Source: a virus. Taken from it: a DNA stretch of 40,311 bases. The DNA is taken from positions 1-40,311 of the IMG/VR virus record IMGVR_UViG_3300048115_000173, one strand, 5' to 3'. The position numbers were made by a program, and so were the translations under genes. Under the pieces are notes generated by a model that ran no database searches, was not told where the DNA came from, and was given only the letters and a program-made list of their open reading frames with translations. Of the stretch, positions 1 through 9,410 are shown piece by piece; the first letter of the stretch is position 1, and each line of letters starts with the position of its first letter.

Positions 1-314
1 AGTCAGGTATCAAAGGGTGGTCGGACGGAGGCGGTCTAGATGATGTAAACGAGAAGTTTAATATAAACGCCGTGTCTGTGAATGGAGCGCTTGACACGAC
101 TAGACCATATGGCAGCGACATGATTGGTTTGTATAACTGCAGCTATTTTACTGGCAATGGCGTAGACTCGGATGGACTTGGTGAAATTGGCTGGCACGTT
201 AATAATCGAAGCCTAAAAGGTAACTTGCAAGAACTCATAGTATACCCTGTAGAAGACACAGTTAACCGCACCGACATCGAAGACAACATTAACACTTTTT
301 ACGACATATATTGA
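1..314 (+). CDS. Tail fibre, C-terminal fragment (5' truncated by window edge)
   Basis: The reading frame is open from the first base and ends at TGA 312-314, so only about the last 103 residues are present. It is almost identical to the C-terminus of the 1143-aa fibre ending at 26992, with a few substitutions such as N for D in TGNGVD/TGDGVD, and both end INTFYDIY. By that match it is the distal part of the second lectin-like domain of the fibre. If phage A is circular, this is the true end of its fibre gene. Its stop overlaps the next ATG (TGATG), as in the second copy. Confidence 0.85.
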   Translation, partial: SGIKGWSDGGGLDDVNEKFNINAVSVNGALDTTRPYGSDMIGLYNCSYFTGNGVDSDGLGEIGWHVNNRSLKGNLQELIVYPVEDTVNRTDIEDNINTFYDIY

Positions 315-715
315 TGAACGGATTTATCATAGTCCTACCAACGGACACGCAGACAAGCGAGCGCAGAGCGTACCAAATCACGCGCGAACTCTACAACATC
401 TCTCGCCCCGTTTTGATACAGGCGGAAGGCGAAGCGGCTTTCACCGTCTTTGGAATTGTCGTACATCCTGACGGAGTACAGAACGCTTTGCAGGTGGACA
501 CAGATTACCTCATCAACGTTCACCCTGCCGCAAACCTCGAACGCCTCGTTGCTTGCTTCCCTGAGCTGTCGAATGATGAGCGGTATAGCCTGAGCAGTTA
601 CGTGCAAGTCAATCAAAAGTTTCCTTTCGGGCATATCGTGCCAAGCGATGTCACGATTCGAGATCAAGAGTATATGGACGATAACGGGTGGTTCCCCGAA
701 GACCCTGAACTATGA
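314..715 (+). CDS. Fibre-associated protein, 133 aa, unknown function (copy A)
   Basis: This small soluble protein starts MNGFIIVLPTDTQ and has no membrane segment. Its start overlaps the fibre stop by one base, so translation is probably coupled. A homologue follows the same fibre end at 26992. The two copies match nearly perfectly at the N-terminus and diverge at the C-terminus (DDNGWFPEDPEL versus EENGWFTDQPEID). I do not recognise the family. Its fixed place directly after the fibre suggests a fibre chaperone or fibre-tip accessory protein, which is inference. An upstream TTG at 311 is possible, but copy B begins at the equivalent ATG. Confidence 0.8.
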   Translation: MNGFIIVLPTDTQTSERRAYQITRELYNISRPVLIQAEGEAAFTVFGIVVHPDGVQNALQVDTDYLINVHPAANLERLVACFPELSNDERYSLSSYVQVNQKFPFGHIVPSDVTIRDQEYMDDNGWFPEDPEL

Positions 716-1074
716 AGGCAATAAAAATACTCTTTCTCGTAGTCCTCGCATTCGTAGCGATTCCCGTTGGGATCGTGTACTCGTTTGGCGAGTCGCTCTT
801 CTTTATTGCCTCAGATGTCCTCAGAAGCATTTGGAGAGCCATATACGACTTCTTTCGGGACGTGTCAATAATTGTATCAGTCACAGCGTCAAAGTTCCTC
901 AATCGGCTTCTGATGGATTCGGGGGTTCCTTTCGGAAATCATTCCGTTTCCGCAGTCCTGGGAGCCAACCAACGAGAACGAACTCTCACGGGTCTCGGTT
1001 TATGGCTGACCTTGTTACTCGATAGCATCGAGAAGAACCATTGCCGCAAGGCATCCGAACGCGCAGGGATATGA
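712..1074 (+). CDS. Small membrane protein, unknown function
   Basis: A 120-aa protein with a strong hydrophobic N-terminal segment (about residues 4-26, IKILFLVVLAFVAIPVGIVYS) and a less hydrophobic remainder. It has ATGA overlaps with the genes on both sides, which supports it being translated. The N-terminus could be a signal anchor. It lies between the fibre-associated gene and a head-tail type protein in the structural operon, so a virion or injection role is possible but unproven. There is no counterpart after the second copy of the 133-aa gene, which marks where phages A and B diverge. Confidence 0.6.
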   Translation: MKAIKILFLVVLAFVAIPVGIVYSFGESLFFIASDVLRSIWRAIYDFFRDVSIIVSVTASKFLNRLLMDSGVPFGNHSVSAVLGANQRERTLTGLGLWLTLLLDSIEKNHCRKASERAGI

Positions 1075-1631
1075 GCAAAGTCAACGAGACACTGATAGCG
1101 TTTGCAGATGATATCCTCAAGAGTGCGAAGAGGCATCTCGGAGGGCGTAGGATCGGCAAGAATAAGAATTACGGAGTCGCTACGGGTACGCTCAAGCGGT
1201 CTCTCAATTATCGCGTCCGGGTACGTGGTAACGAGATACGAGAAATCAGTTTCGGAGCTAAAGGCAAAGCGAAGAAGTACGCTCCCTTTATTCACTTTGG
1301 AGTGAACGGCACTCGCAAGAATCAAGGGTCTCCGTTTACGTTTCGCAAACAACCCCCGTCCTCCGTTTTTGTGAAGTGGATCAAAGCCAAAGGAATCAAG
1401 CTCAGAGATGACCAGGGGCGGTTCAAGAAGAACACGAAGAGCAATATTAACTCCGCTGCTTTCCTTATGGCTAGAGCGGTCAAACGTAAGGGAATTGTCG
1501 GTCTTCGGTTCTATGAGAAAGCATATACAGCGGTGAGCAAACGATACACCAAGAAACTCGGAGCAGCATTCGCGGAAGATATCGCGGGTAAATTCAAAGC
1601 TAACCTCGGAAACATAACGATAAAGAACTAA
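1071..1631 (+). CDS. HK97 gp10-like head-tail/neck protein
   Basis: A basic 186-aa protein. The pattern YAPFIHFGVNGTRKN (about 79-93), a PFTFRKQPP stretch and a C-terminal ARAVKRKGIVGLRFYEKAY helix resemble HK97 gp10-like tail completion proteins as found in Bacteroidetes phages. The family acts at the head-tail interface or tail terminus. I chose the ATG at 1071 because it overlaps the preceding stop (ATGA). An in-frame ATG at 1041 would extend it into the previous gene. The long ORF on the opposite strand here is a shadow. Confidence 0.65.
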   Translation: MSKVNETLIAFADDILKSAKRHLGGRRIGKNKNYGVATGTLKRSLNYRVRVRGNEIREISFGAKGKAKKYAPFIHFGVNGTRKNQGSPFTFRKQPPSSVFVKWIKAKGIKLRDDQGRFKKNTKSNINSAAFLMARAVKRKGIVGLRFYEKAYTAVSKRYTKKLGAAFAEDIAGKFKANLGNITIKN

Positions 1632-2887
1632 TGGCATCAATTGACGCAGGACCGCAGGAAGGTTGGAGACCAGCCGGGCAAAAACTATTGTTCACCCTTA
1701 TCCCGGATGAGACGGTTGATGACGCTTATCGCTATATCGTACAGGTAGAGGAGAATGGGACGATCATCTCCAAAATCTATTTGACTCCCAACCCAACCAA
1801 TAACGCCTTTTTTGATTTGTCCGAAGTCATAGCGGGACGGTTGGAAGTGGATTCTTTGAAGTACAACACAACCTCGACGATTCACTCGTTCCATAACAAG
1901 ATGTTCACCCGTTCGAATGACAATATCAACAGGTATCGTTTGAAGATTGGATATTTTGACGGAAGCACGGAATTTCTTGCTGAAGATACTTCCGGATATT
2001 ACTATCTATTTGACGGATACGAGCAGCTTTCCCAAGGGTTGTTTCCTTCGTTCGCTGATTACTACGGGACAGCATCAACAAAGAAGGTTTGGTTGACAGA
2101 TCGTGAACCCGTGAACAATGTCATCGAGGTAAGTGCAGGGATTGAAGATAACGGGGTTGCAGCGTTTATCAATAGCGACGATACCGGGTCACTCATCACG
2201 AGGCTTGTAATAAACACCTACGACACCGCGGGGAGTATTGACGATACAATCATCTACACGGTAAACGGAACCAATGGAGGACTTGTTCCAACTACCTCTT
2301 GGAGCGATTCAAATAACGATGGGAGTCTTCTCTATGCTTATGTCTATCCCAGTTCATTGAGCGCGATCACGAACGCCCTGAATGCGGTCACTGGCGGTTG
2401 GGGTCATTACGATATAATCCCGGAAACGGCATCCGCGCAAACGGGAAACATTCTCCGCATCCGTAACAATTGCAGGAACACAAAGAACGAGCCTGTCCAA
2501 TTGGCATGGGCGAACACTCGGGGCGGGTGGGACTATATCCGTTTCAATGGAAAGAAACAAAAGACGGTCACTCGCGAAGAGAAGACCTATCGCAAAATTG
2601 TAGGAGATTACAGCGCCTCCCAATTCAGCCTCGCTTCAAGCGCACGCGAAATTAAGCCGTACCAACTCGAAGCCAAAGAGACCTATCAACTCAATAGCGT
2701 TCTCACCATTGAGGAGGTCACTTTACTTCAATACTGCATGAGGTCAAAGAATGTCATGGCACGAATCGACGGGACTTGGGTTCCTGTAACCATCCAAACC
2801 AACTCGATGCAAATCGAAGAGGAAACGGTCTCGAAGGTGTTCATCACTTCGTTCAATGTTGAACTCGCACAAATTATCCGATGCTAA
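1631..2887 (+). CDS. Virion structural protein, 418 aa, unknown
   Basis: It starts in a TAATG overlap with the previous gene and overlaps the next by 7 bases, so it belongs to the tail/structural operon. The sequence is rich in Thr, Ser, Asn, Asp and aromatic residues with alternating beta-like patterns (RYIVQVEENG, VIEVSAGIED) and has no membrane segment or enzyme motif. It looks like a beta-rich tail or baseplate component. I do not recognise a named family. Its place between a gp10-like protein and another large structural protein supports a virion role. Confidence 0.6.
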   Translation: MASIDAGPQEGWRPAGQKLLFTLIPDETVDDAYRYIVQVEENGTIISKIYLTPNPTNNAFFDLSEVIAGRLEVDSLKYNTTSTIHSFHNKMFTRSNDNINRYRLKIGYFDGSTEFLAEDTSGYYYLFDGYEQLSQGLFPSFADYYGTASTKKVWLTDREPVNNVIEVSAGIEDNGVAAFINSDDTGSLITRLVINTYDTAGSIDDTIIYTVNGTNGGLVPTTSWSDSNNDGSLLYAYVYPSSLSAITNALNAVTGGWGHYDIIPETASAQTGNILRIRNNCRNTKNEPVQLAWANTRGGWDYIRFNGKKQKTVTREEKTYRKIVGDYSASQFSLASSAREIKPYQLEAKETYQLNSVLTIEEVTLLQYCMRSKNVMARIDGTWVPVTIQTNSMQIEEETVSKVFITSFNVELAQIIRC

Positions 2888-5094
2888 GACTCACCCTTGC
2901 AGGAAACGAAATTGAACTCTACGAGAACGAGCCTGTCAACCTGAGCTATCAGTTCTCCGATATTCAGAATATCAACGCTTCATCAAGTAGCTTTTCGCAG
3001 ACCTTCCGCGTACCACTCACCAAGAAGAATCAGGATTACTTCGGGGCGGTGAATGAGTTCGGTCTTATTACGACATGGGATCCGAAGACTAAGGTGGACG
3101 CGGAACTCACTTACAACACGATCCCTGTCATGCGCGGCTTTGCTCAGGTGAAAGCGGTATACGTTCAGAAAGGCAAATATGCAGACGTTGAAATCGCGGT
3201 ATTCGGTGAGACGGCTAATCTCTCACGGGATATCGGGGACGGGATGCTCACTGACCTCAACTTGTCTTCTTACGATCACACGCTCAACGCTACGAATATA
3301 GAAGCGAGTTGGGCGGGTAATTTATCCAGCTCCGTAATACGTTACGGACTGCCTGACAAGGGTCAGAATTGGACCTCTTCCAACCTATGGACGGAAGACA
3401 ACCCACTCGAACACGGAGACTTCACGCCATACTTCCAAGCCTCGAAGTTATTTGAGGAGATAATGACAGCAGCAGGATATACCTACGACTCAACTTTCTT
3501 GAGTAGGATGAGCGATGTATATCTCGCTCTATACAACGGCAATTTGGCAATCAAGGGTAACAGAAACCCGCAAGCGCAAACGGCTTTTGTTGGGTATTCC
3601 GCAGACGTTACTGGGTTAAGCTCAATAACCTTTGCCAACCTGACCGGATTCTCTGAATCGGCTCCCTTTTACGATAGCGATAATAATTTCAACGGCACAA
3701 CATACACAGCACCTTTTCGCGCTTATTACACTTTTCGCGTTTATGTACATGGGGAAATTGACCACCTCACGAACACGACACTGACAATGCGACTCGCGAA
3801 AGGAGGCTCGACGTTTTTAGCGACTATCATCGACAACCTGACCGGAGCTTTTTTCAATGATGAGTCTTTCGTCGTTTTAACCGACCCCATTCTTTTGAAT
3901 CAAGGTGACGCAGTATCTCTTCAGTACGCTTTAGCCAACTCAGGTCACACGGTAGACTTTACCGGGACTAATCAACTGGGAGCGGGTGGAACAGGTTTTG
4001 AAGTTGTAGAGATATCCGGAGCAACGAGCGGACAAACAGTCGACGTTTCGGCCAATATGCCACAGATGAAACAAATCGATTTCATCTCAGGACTTCAGAA
4101 GATGTTCAATCTTGTATTCATTCCGGATCGTAACAATTCAAAACATCTCTCGGTTGAGCCGTTCAACGACTACATGAGCAGCGGAGCGCAGAAAGATTGG
4201 ACGAACAAGATTGACCTCTCGAAAGACATCACCATTGCACCCACGACAGACCTCCAAGCGAGGCAGTACGATTGGACGCATTCCAACGGGAAAGACCTTA
4301 TCAACGACATAGTGTTCAAAAACGCTTCTCGGGTCTATGGAAGATACCGAGTTGATGACCCAGAGAACGACTTCGCTTCAGGCAACAAAGAGATAAAGTC
4401 ACCCTTTGCGCCTCATGTCGTTTCATACATTCCCGGCACGCAGTACGCAGTTCATAGGATGTTGATTGATACGGAGCAGGACGATAAGACTATCAAAGAC
4501 CCGCTCCCGCGTTTGGCGTTTTGGAACGATCAACAGACGGGGACAATCTACTATCAGAACGATGACAATGATGATACCACTACAGACACTGAATATCCGG
4601 CTTTCTCGCAGTTCTCAGACCTTGAGGCAAGCGTATCAGATGAAGACCTCGGGTTCGGTGCGGAGCGTCCATTCCATATCGTAGAAGCCAACCCATTGAA
4701 TACCCTTTATTACACTTATTGGAGACCGTTCGTCAATGAGTTGTATTCCTCAGACGCTCGCAAGCTCACTGCGTTCTTCAGGCTCACACGCTCCGAATTA
4801 GCAACGTTCGAGTTCTCGGATAAGGTCTATATCAAAGACACGTATTGGAGGATTCTATCTATCTCCTATGACGCGACAAGTGAAGACCTCGTGAAGGTGG
4901 AACTTTTGAAAGTTTTGGGAGATATCCGCGACTGTCAATTCATCCCGTTTGGTATCGATAAGGCAGACGGGAAGATTCAATTCACCAACCTAAGCGGACA
5001 GACGGTCGTTCAGGTGACTCGCGTTTGCTGCGAGCGATACGGGTATTTCTATGATAACGCTTCATCCAACTGCTTCCAACCCTTTGAACAATGA
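2881..5094 (+). CDS. Large virion structural protein, 737 aa (baseplate/tail-hub-like)
   Basis: The 737-aa beta-rich protein begins with an IELYENEPVNLSYQFSDI-type segment followed by SFSQTFRVPLTKKN, a style seen in large structural proteins of Bacteroidetes phages and prophages. The last ~50 residues are Cys-rich (a Cys, then CC, then a final Cys near the end), which may form a metal- or disulfide-stabilised tip. It could play the role of the 798-aa protein of phage B, as both precede the lysis block or tape measure in their operons. No catalytic motif was seen, so the exact role is inferred. Confidence 0.55.
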   Translation: MLRLTLAGNEIELYENEPVNLSYQFSDIQNINASSSSFSQTFRVPLTKKNQDYFGAVNEFGLITTWDPKTKVDAELTYNTIPVMRGFAQVKAVYVQKGKYADVEIAVFGETANLSRDIGDGMLTDLNLSSYDHTLNATNIEASWAGNLSSSVIRYGLPDKGQNWTSSNLWTEDNPLEHGDFTPYFQASKLFEEIMTAAGYTYDSTFLSRMSDVYLALYNGNLAIKGNRNPQAQTAFVGYSADVTGLSSITFANLTGFSESAPFYDSDNNFNGTTYTAPFRAYYTFRVYVHGEIDHLTNTTLTMRLAKGGSTFLATIIDNLTGAFFNDESFVVLTDPILLNQGDAVSLQYALANSGHTVDFTGTNQLGAGGTGFEVVEISGATSGQTVDVSANMPQMKQIDFISGLQKMFNLVFIPDRNNSKHLSVEPFNDYMSSGAQKDWTNKIDLSKDITIAPTTDLQARQYDWTHSNGKDLINDIVFKNASRVYGRYRVDDPENDFASGNKEIKSPFAPHVVSYIPGTQYAVHRMLIDTEQDDKTIKDPLPRLAFWNDQQTGTIYYQNDDNDDTTTDTEYPAFSQFSDLEASVSDEDLGFGAERPFHIVEANPLNTLYYTYWRPFVNELYSSDARKLTAFFRLTRSELATFEFSDKVYIKDTYWRILSISYDATSEDLVKVELLKVLGDIRDCQFIPFGIDKADGKIQFTNLSGQTVVQVTRVCCERYGYFYDNASSNCFQPFEQ

Positions 5095-5276
5095 GGAATC
5101 TTGACAATCATCGTTATATAGGAGAAGCGATCCAATTACTCCAGAACAAAGGCGAGAGGGTTCATGTCCCGCTTTGGTTCAAGGTGTTGGACTGGTTCCT
5201 TACTTTCGGTTACATCTTCGGACTTGCTTACCTTCTTTATCTATCAATTAAATGGCTACTGAAAATATCGTTCTAA
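5091..5276 (+). CDS. Small single-span membrane protein
   Basis: A 61-aa protein with one hydrophobic segment near the C-terminus (about residues 30-55, FLTFGYIFGLAYLLYLSIKWLL). It starts in an ATGA overlap with the 737-aa gene, and its end overlaps the start of the tape-measure-like gene by 25 bases. The tight coupling on both sides argues for translation. Function is unknown, possibly tail-tip or inner-membrane interaction. Confidence 0.55.
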   Translation: MRNLDNHRYIGEAIQLLQNKGERVHVPLWFKVLDWFLTFGYIFGLAYLLYLSIKWLLKISF

Positions 5277-6835
5277 AAGTATCAGCAGACACCAGCGATG
5301 TTACAAGGTCAATTGATAAAGTTGGCGAAAGCGTCGACGGGACGAGTTCTGCTGTCGGAGGCTTAACAGGACAACTCGACAAGATGACCGGAGGAGCCGT
5401 GACAGGCTTTCGAAATATGGTCGGAGGGTTAAAGGGTGGGGTCGCTGGATTGAAGTCATTTAAAGTTGCTCTTGCTGCAACCGGAATCGGTCTTCTTCTT
5501 GTCGCTATCGGCTCGCTTGTTTCCTTTTTCACAAGCACAAAGAGAGGAGCGGAGCAACTCAAAGTCGCAACGCAAGCACTTGGAGCCGCGTTCGATGTTA
5601 TCCGGGATCGTATCTCCAAAGTCGGTGGGGCGTTGGTGAAGTTTTTCACGGGTGACTTCAAAGGCGCGTTGGATGATGTAAAGGGCGCATTCACGGGAAT
5701 TACCGACGAGATTATTCGAGAGACCAAAGCCGCGGGAGACTTACAAAAGGCAATGAACGCTCTCAAGGACGAAGAGCGGGACTTCATTAAACAACGCGCA
5801 GAGACAAACAAACTCATCGCAGAAGCTCGCCTTCTCGCTGAAGATGACACCCTCGCAGTTGAGGAACGTATCGAAGCACTTCAACGGGCGGTTGACCTCG
5901 AACAAGAGACGGTCGCACGTCAAATCGAATTAGCTGAAGAGAGGGCGAGGATAGCACGGGAACAAGTCGCACTCGGGGAAAGCATGGAGGAAGATTTGCA
6001 AGCGGTTGCAGAAGCAGAGGCGGCAGTCATTGACTTGCAAACGGCATCCCTTCGAACACAGAAGAGACTGCAAACAGAACTCAACTCGCTGAAGGTGGAG
6101 GGCATCACCAAGGCACACGAGGCAATGAAGGCAGAAATCGACCTCGCGAATGCGACGGTCAAGGCTATGGAGGAGCGAAAGAAAGCCGAACAAGGTACAC
6201 TCCAAGTGACCCAGGAAACAGCAGAAGCAACGCTCCAAACACGGACGCAGAACTTCGCAGATCAAGTCCTCGGGTCACAGACCACAGAGGAACAAATTCG
6301 CCAACAACGACGAGAGACATTTGAGGACTTCAAAAACAACGCAGAACTCGCAGCACATCAAGGACTCCAATTCGCAAGTTTGAGTCTGCAAGCGGTTGGC
6401 GCATTATCAGAGGCATTCACCAAAGACGATGAGAAGCGAGCAAAGCGAACGTTTGAGATAGGTAAAAAGCTCGCTATAGTTCAAGCGGTAATGAACACGG
6501 CTGAGGGTGTTACAACCGCACTCACCGATAAGACACAACCTTCGACCCTTCTCCGTATTCTTCAAACGGCAGCAGTTGCCACGGCTGGAGCCGCTCAAAT
6601 TGCCACAATCAAACGGCAGGAATTCAACGCGGGCGGGTCTGCATCTATCGGAGCCGTATCACAAAACGCAAGAGGAACGACAGGAGCGATTCCGCAAAGT
6701 CCACAACTCGACCTCGGGTTCTTAGGAGCCGGAGCCGGACAAGCAGGCTTTAGGAGTTACGTAATAGCCTCGGAAGTATCGAACAGCCAACAGGCGAACC
6801 AACGAATTAACGATCAAGCATCATTAGTAGGATGA
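5252..6835 (+). CDS. Tape-measure-like tail protein, 527 aa (phage A)
   Basis: Gly/Ala/Val-rich N-terminus (VGGLTGQLDKMTGGA), a hydrophobic segment around residues 70-92 (KVALAATGIGLLLVAIGSLVSFF), then a long Glu/Ala/Lys/Gln-rich alpha-helical coiled-coil stretch from about 160 to 400, and an Ala/Gly-rich tail. This is the usual profile of tape-measure proteins, which set tail length and enter the host envelope. At 527 aa it would specify a fairly short tail. It stands directly upstream of the capsid protease gene (ATGA overlap), an unusual position for a tape measure. Confidence 0.7.
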   Translation: MATENIVLKVSADTSDVTRSIDKVGESVDGTSSAVGGLTGQLDKMTGGAVTGFRNMVGGLKGGVAGLKSFKVALAATGIGLLLVAIGSLVSFFTSTKRGAEQLKVATQALGAAFDVIRDRISKVGGALVKFFTGDFKGALDDVKGAFTGITDEIIRETKAAGDLQKAMNALKDEERDFIKQRAETNKLIAEARLLAEDDTLAVEERIEALQRAVDLEQETVARQIELAEERARIAREQVALGESMEEDLQAVAEAEAAVIDLQTASLRTQKRLQTELNSLKVEGITKAHEAMKAEIDLANATVKAMEERKKAEQGTLQVTQETAEATLQTRTQNFADQVLGSQTTEEQIRQQRRETFEDFKNNAELAAHQGLQFASLSLQAVGALSEAFTKDDEKRAKRTFEIGKKLAIVQAVMNTAEGVTTALTDKTQPSTLLRILQTAAVATAGAAQIATIKRQEFNAGGSASIGAVSQNARGTTGAIPQSPQLDLGFLGAGAGQAGFRSYVIASEVSNSQQANQRINDQASLVG

Positions 6836-7782
6836 ACATAATTGAACTCATAATCGACGAAGAAGCGGAGATGTACGGAATCGACGCTATCTCTCTCGTA
6901 GAACAACCCGCCATCGAGTCTGACTTCGTAGCTCTCAAGAACGAACAGATACAATTCAAGACCCAAGACAACGAGAAGCGTCTTGTCATGGGTGCGGCAC
7001 TTATTCCAGACAAACCCATCTACCGAAAGAACGGGGATGAGGAATATTACGTGTATTTTTCAAAGAAGACCGTCCGACGAGCGATGGAACTCTACTTCAA
7101 AAACGGCAATCAAGCGAACGCGACCCTTGAACACGAGCATACGTTGAACGGGTTGCACGTTGTTGAGAGTTGGATCGTCGAAGGAGAGCAGGACAAATCC
7201 CGGATGTATGGACTCGATGTCCCGGTCGGTACGTGGATGGTCTCAATGAAGGTCGATAACGATGCTATTTGGGAGAAGTACGTGAAGGAAGGCAGCGTGA
7301 AAGGGTTCTCGATTGAAGGATTCTTTACGAACAAGTACGAACTCGCAAAGGCAACCGTCAAAAAGGACAAGCGATATAAAGAGGGACAGCGCGTCGATAT
7401 GGAGTCCTACAACGATTACCCCGACGGAGTAAAGAACAACGCAAGGAAGGCGGTAGAATACGCTGAGAAGAACGGGTGGGGGTCGTGTGGAACGGGAGTA
7501 GGAAAGCAACGAGCGAACCAACTCGCAAAGGGTGAGAATATCAGCGTCGAAACCATCAAGCGGATGCGGTCTTATCTGATCCGTCATGAAGCGGACTTGG
7601 AGTCCTCGACCTCATTCTCTGACGGATGCGGGTACCTCATGTATATGGCTTGGGGCGGAAAAGCTGCTCTTCGTTGGTCGGAATCCAAACTCAAGGAATT
7701 GGAGCTTCTGTCAGCTATCGAAGTAGAACTCGGACTCGATTATTTAAAAAATCACCTAACGAGTAAGGATTCAGGTTCTTAA
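6832..7782 (+). CDS. XkdF-like prohead serine protease with fused C-terminal domain
   Basis: Residues ~15-170 carry the features of XkdF-like phage prohead proteases: LVEQPAI near 22-28, YVYFSKKTVRRAMELYFK, the His motif NATLEHEHTLNG (His101/His103) and the Ser motif VKGFSIEGFF (Ser160). The enzyme would cleave scaffold and capsid N-termini during maturation. Residues ~195-285 form a second module (YPDGVKNNARKAVEYAEKNG, VGKQRANQLAKG, IKRMRSYLIRH, GYLMYMAWGG) that I recognise as a recurrent phage head-protein domain of unknown function. Scaffold and major capsid genes follow immediately. Confidence 0.8.
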   Translation: MNIIELIIDEEAEMYGIDAISLVEQPAIESDFVALKNEQIQFKTQDNEKRLVMGAALIPDKPIYRKNGDEEYYVYFSKKTVRRAMELYFKNGNQANATLEHEHTLNGLHVVESWIVEGEQDKSRMYGLDVPVGTWMVSMKVDNDAIWEKYVKEGSVKGFSIEGFFTNKYELAKATVKKDKRYKEGQRVDMESYNDYPDGVKNNARKAVEYAEKNGWGSCGTGVGKQRANQLAKGENISVETIKRMRSYLIRHEADLESSTSFSDGCGYLMYMAWGGKAALRWSESKLKELELLSAIEVELGLDYLKNHLTSKDSGS

Positions 7783-7808
7783 ATCGTTATATATAAAAAC
7801 CCCAGAAG

Positions 7809-8405
7809 ATGACTCTGAAAGAACGCATCTCCGATATCTTCGAAAAGTACAGCGTCGAACTCGCTGTCGAAGAGAAGGAGGAAACACAAGAGGTCGCTTT
7901 GATGGCTACGGCTGTCCTCGAAAGCGGTCAAGAAATTATGACTGACGCGGACGCTTTCGCTGTCGGTGTTTCTGCTTTTGTCGTGAATGACGAAGGCGAA
8001 CAAATCCCTCTCCCGGATGGAGACTACAAACTCCAAGACGGCTCGATGCTCGTAGTAGCAGAAGGTGCGGTTGTTGAGGTAAACGAAGCCACAACAGAAC
8101 CAGAAGTCGAAGCCGAAGAGGAGAAGGAGGAAGAAATGAAAGCGGAGACCGAAGAGGTTCAGGCATCATCTGAGGTGTTGACTCGTGAAGCTGTTGAAGG
8201 CATGATCGCCGAAGCTATCGAAGCAACGAAGAAAGAATTCTCTTCACAAATTGAAGAGCGGGACGCGAAGATTACGGAGTTGAGCAAGCAAGCCACACCA
8301 AGCATCCCACGCGCACCAAAGATGGAAGCTCCCGTTTCCGTCGATTTAAAAAGTTTATCAATCCAGGAGCGCGTTGCCGCGATCCACAACCAATTCTCTA
8401 AATAA
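7809..8405 (+). CDS. Scaffold protein
   Basis: A 198-aa, strongly acidic protein with a Glu-rich low-complexity centre (about residues 96-125) and a helical C-terminal part ending in SLSIQERVAAIHNQFSK. Size, charge and location between prohead protease and major capsid protein are typical of scaffolds that guide procapsid assembly and are degraded by the protease. It overlaps the capsid start by one base (TAATG). The preceding 26-base gap has no recognisable promoter. Confidence 0.8.
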   Translation: MTLKERISDIFEKYSVELAVEEKEETQEVALMATAVLESGQEIMTDADAFAVGVSAFVVNDEGEQIPLPDGDYKLQDGSMLVVAEGAVVEVNEATTEPEVEAEEEKEEEMKAETEEVQASSEVLTREAVEGMIAEAIEATKKEFSSQIEERDAKITELSKQATPSIPRAPKMEAPVSVDLKSLSIQERVAAIHNQFSK

Positions 8406-9364
8406 TGCCTAACGCATCAGTAGGAGTCGGCACTTATGCCGGCGAAGCGGCACGTCCTTACGTAGCCGCTGCGATCTTGTCAGCCGACACAATCGCGAAC
8501 GGTTACTGCTCAGTAATCGAAAACGTTCATTCAAAAGCGGTTCTCCGCAAGTTCTCAGGCGCAACAATCCAAGACGCTGCATGCGGCTTTGCGGTTCCTT
8601 CCGCAGGTGAATTGACTTTGGGCGAAGCTATTCTTGAAGCCAAAGAGCTTAAGGTCAACGAGCAAGTTTGCAACCCTGACCTTCGTGCGACATGGGAAGG
8701 AATGCAAATGCGAGGAGCTTCTTCCGCTGCTCCTGCGGACTTCTCTTCTTACGTTGCTCAATACGTAGCTGCGAAAGTTGCTGAAAATGTAGAGCATAAC
8801 ATTTGGGCGGGAGAACACAAGCAAATTCTTGACGAAGCCGCACCATACTCAAGTTTTAAAGGTATCATTCGAAACATTCAAGAAGGCGCACCCGACCGAG
8901 AGACTGTTTCAACTTCTGTACTCGCAGCCGCTGACGCTACCGGTAAGGAGTCAATTCTTGACGCTCTCGCTATCATCACCGGAGGCGCAGAAGGCGCACC
9001 CGCGACAATCGCAGGAGACCCGAACACGAAGATCTTCATGAGCCGCGCATCTGCGCAGTTGTATTATCAAGCTCTCGCAGCTACTTACAACCTCCCGTTC
9101 TTGAACGATGGTCTCGTTGCTCGATACGCTGGTTATGATATCGTTACTCCGGGTGGATTCCCTGACAACGTTTTGCTTATCTCGAAGGTGGATAACCTGT
9201 ACTTCGGAACGAACCTTCTGACTGACCACATCCAAGCTTCTGTTTTGGATTTGACAGGTGTAACGGGTGACGATGTTACTCGCGTTATCATGCAATTCTC
9301 AGGCGGTACGCAAGTGGTTGATCTTAACGGGTTGGCTATCTGGAGAACCGAGACAGCATCCTAA
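8405..9364 (+). CDS. Major capsid protein (HK97-fold type)
   Basis: A 319-aa Ala-rich protein with the composition and size of HK97-fold capsid proteins. It includes an N-terminal arm (ASVGVGTYAGEAARPYVAAAI), a long helix with VAAKVAENVEHNIWAG, a KIFMSRASAQLYYQAL segment, and a C-terminal beta region (LLISKVDNLYFGTNLLTDH). It directly follows protease and scaffold. A strong GC hairpin lies just after its stop, as often found downstream of abundantly made capsid genes. Confidence 0.85.
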   Translation: MPNASVGVGTYAGEAARPYVAAAILSADTIANGYCSVIENVHSKAVLRKFSGATIQDAACGFAVPSAGELTLGEAILEAKELKVNEQVCNPDLRATWEGMQMRGASSAAPADFSSYVAQYVAAKVAENVEHNIWAGEHKQILDEAAPYSSFKGIIRNIQEGAPDRETVSTSVLAAADATGKESILDALAIITGGAEGAPATIAGDPNTKIFMSRASAQLYYQALAATYNLPFLNDGLVARYAGYDIVTPGGFPDNVLLISKVDNLYFGTNLLTDHIQASVLDLTGVTGDDVTRVIMQFSGGTQVVDLNGLAIWRTETAS

Positions 9365-9371
9365 TTCATTC

Positions 9372-9396
9372 GGGGAGGGGCGTTAAATCCCTCCCC
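9372..9396 (+). terminator. Hairpin after the capsid gene (attenuator-like)
   Basis: A perfect 8-bp stem, GGGGAGGG (9372-9379) with CCCTCCCC (9389-9396), and a 9-base loop lie between the capsid stop and the next start. No clean T-tract follows (TTAATT), so it could be a partial terminator or an mRNA 3'-end stabiliser that raises capsid mRNA relative to downstream genes. Confidence 0.55.
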
Positions 9397-9410
9397 TTAA
9401 TTCCTCAAAT

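Noticed and set aside
939-1640. A 233-codon ORF on the minus strand opposite the gp10-like gene
   Set aside because: It is antisense to a coupled + strand gene, shows no family signature, and every other credible gene in the window is on the + strand.
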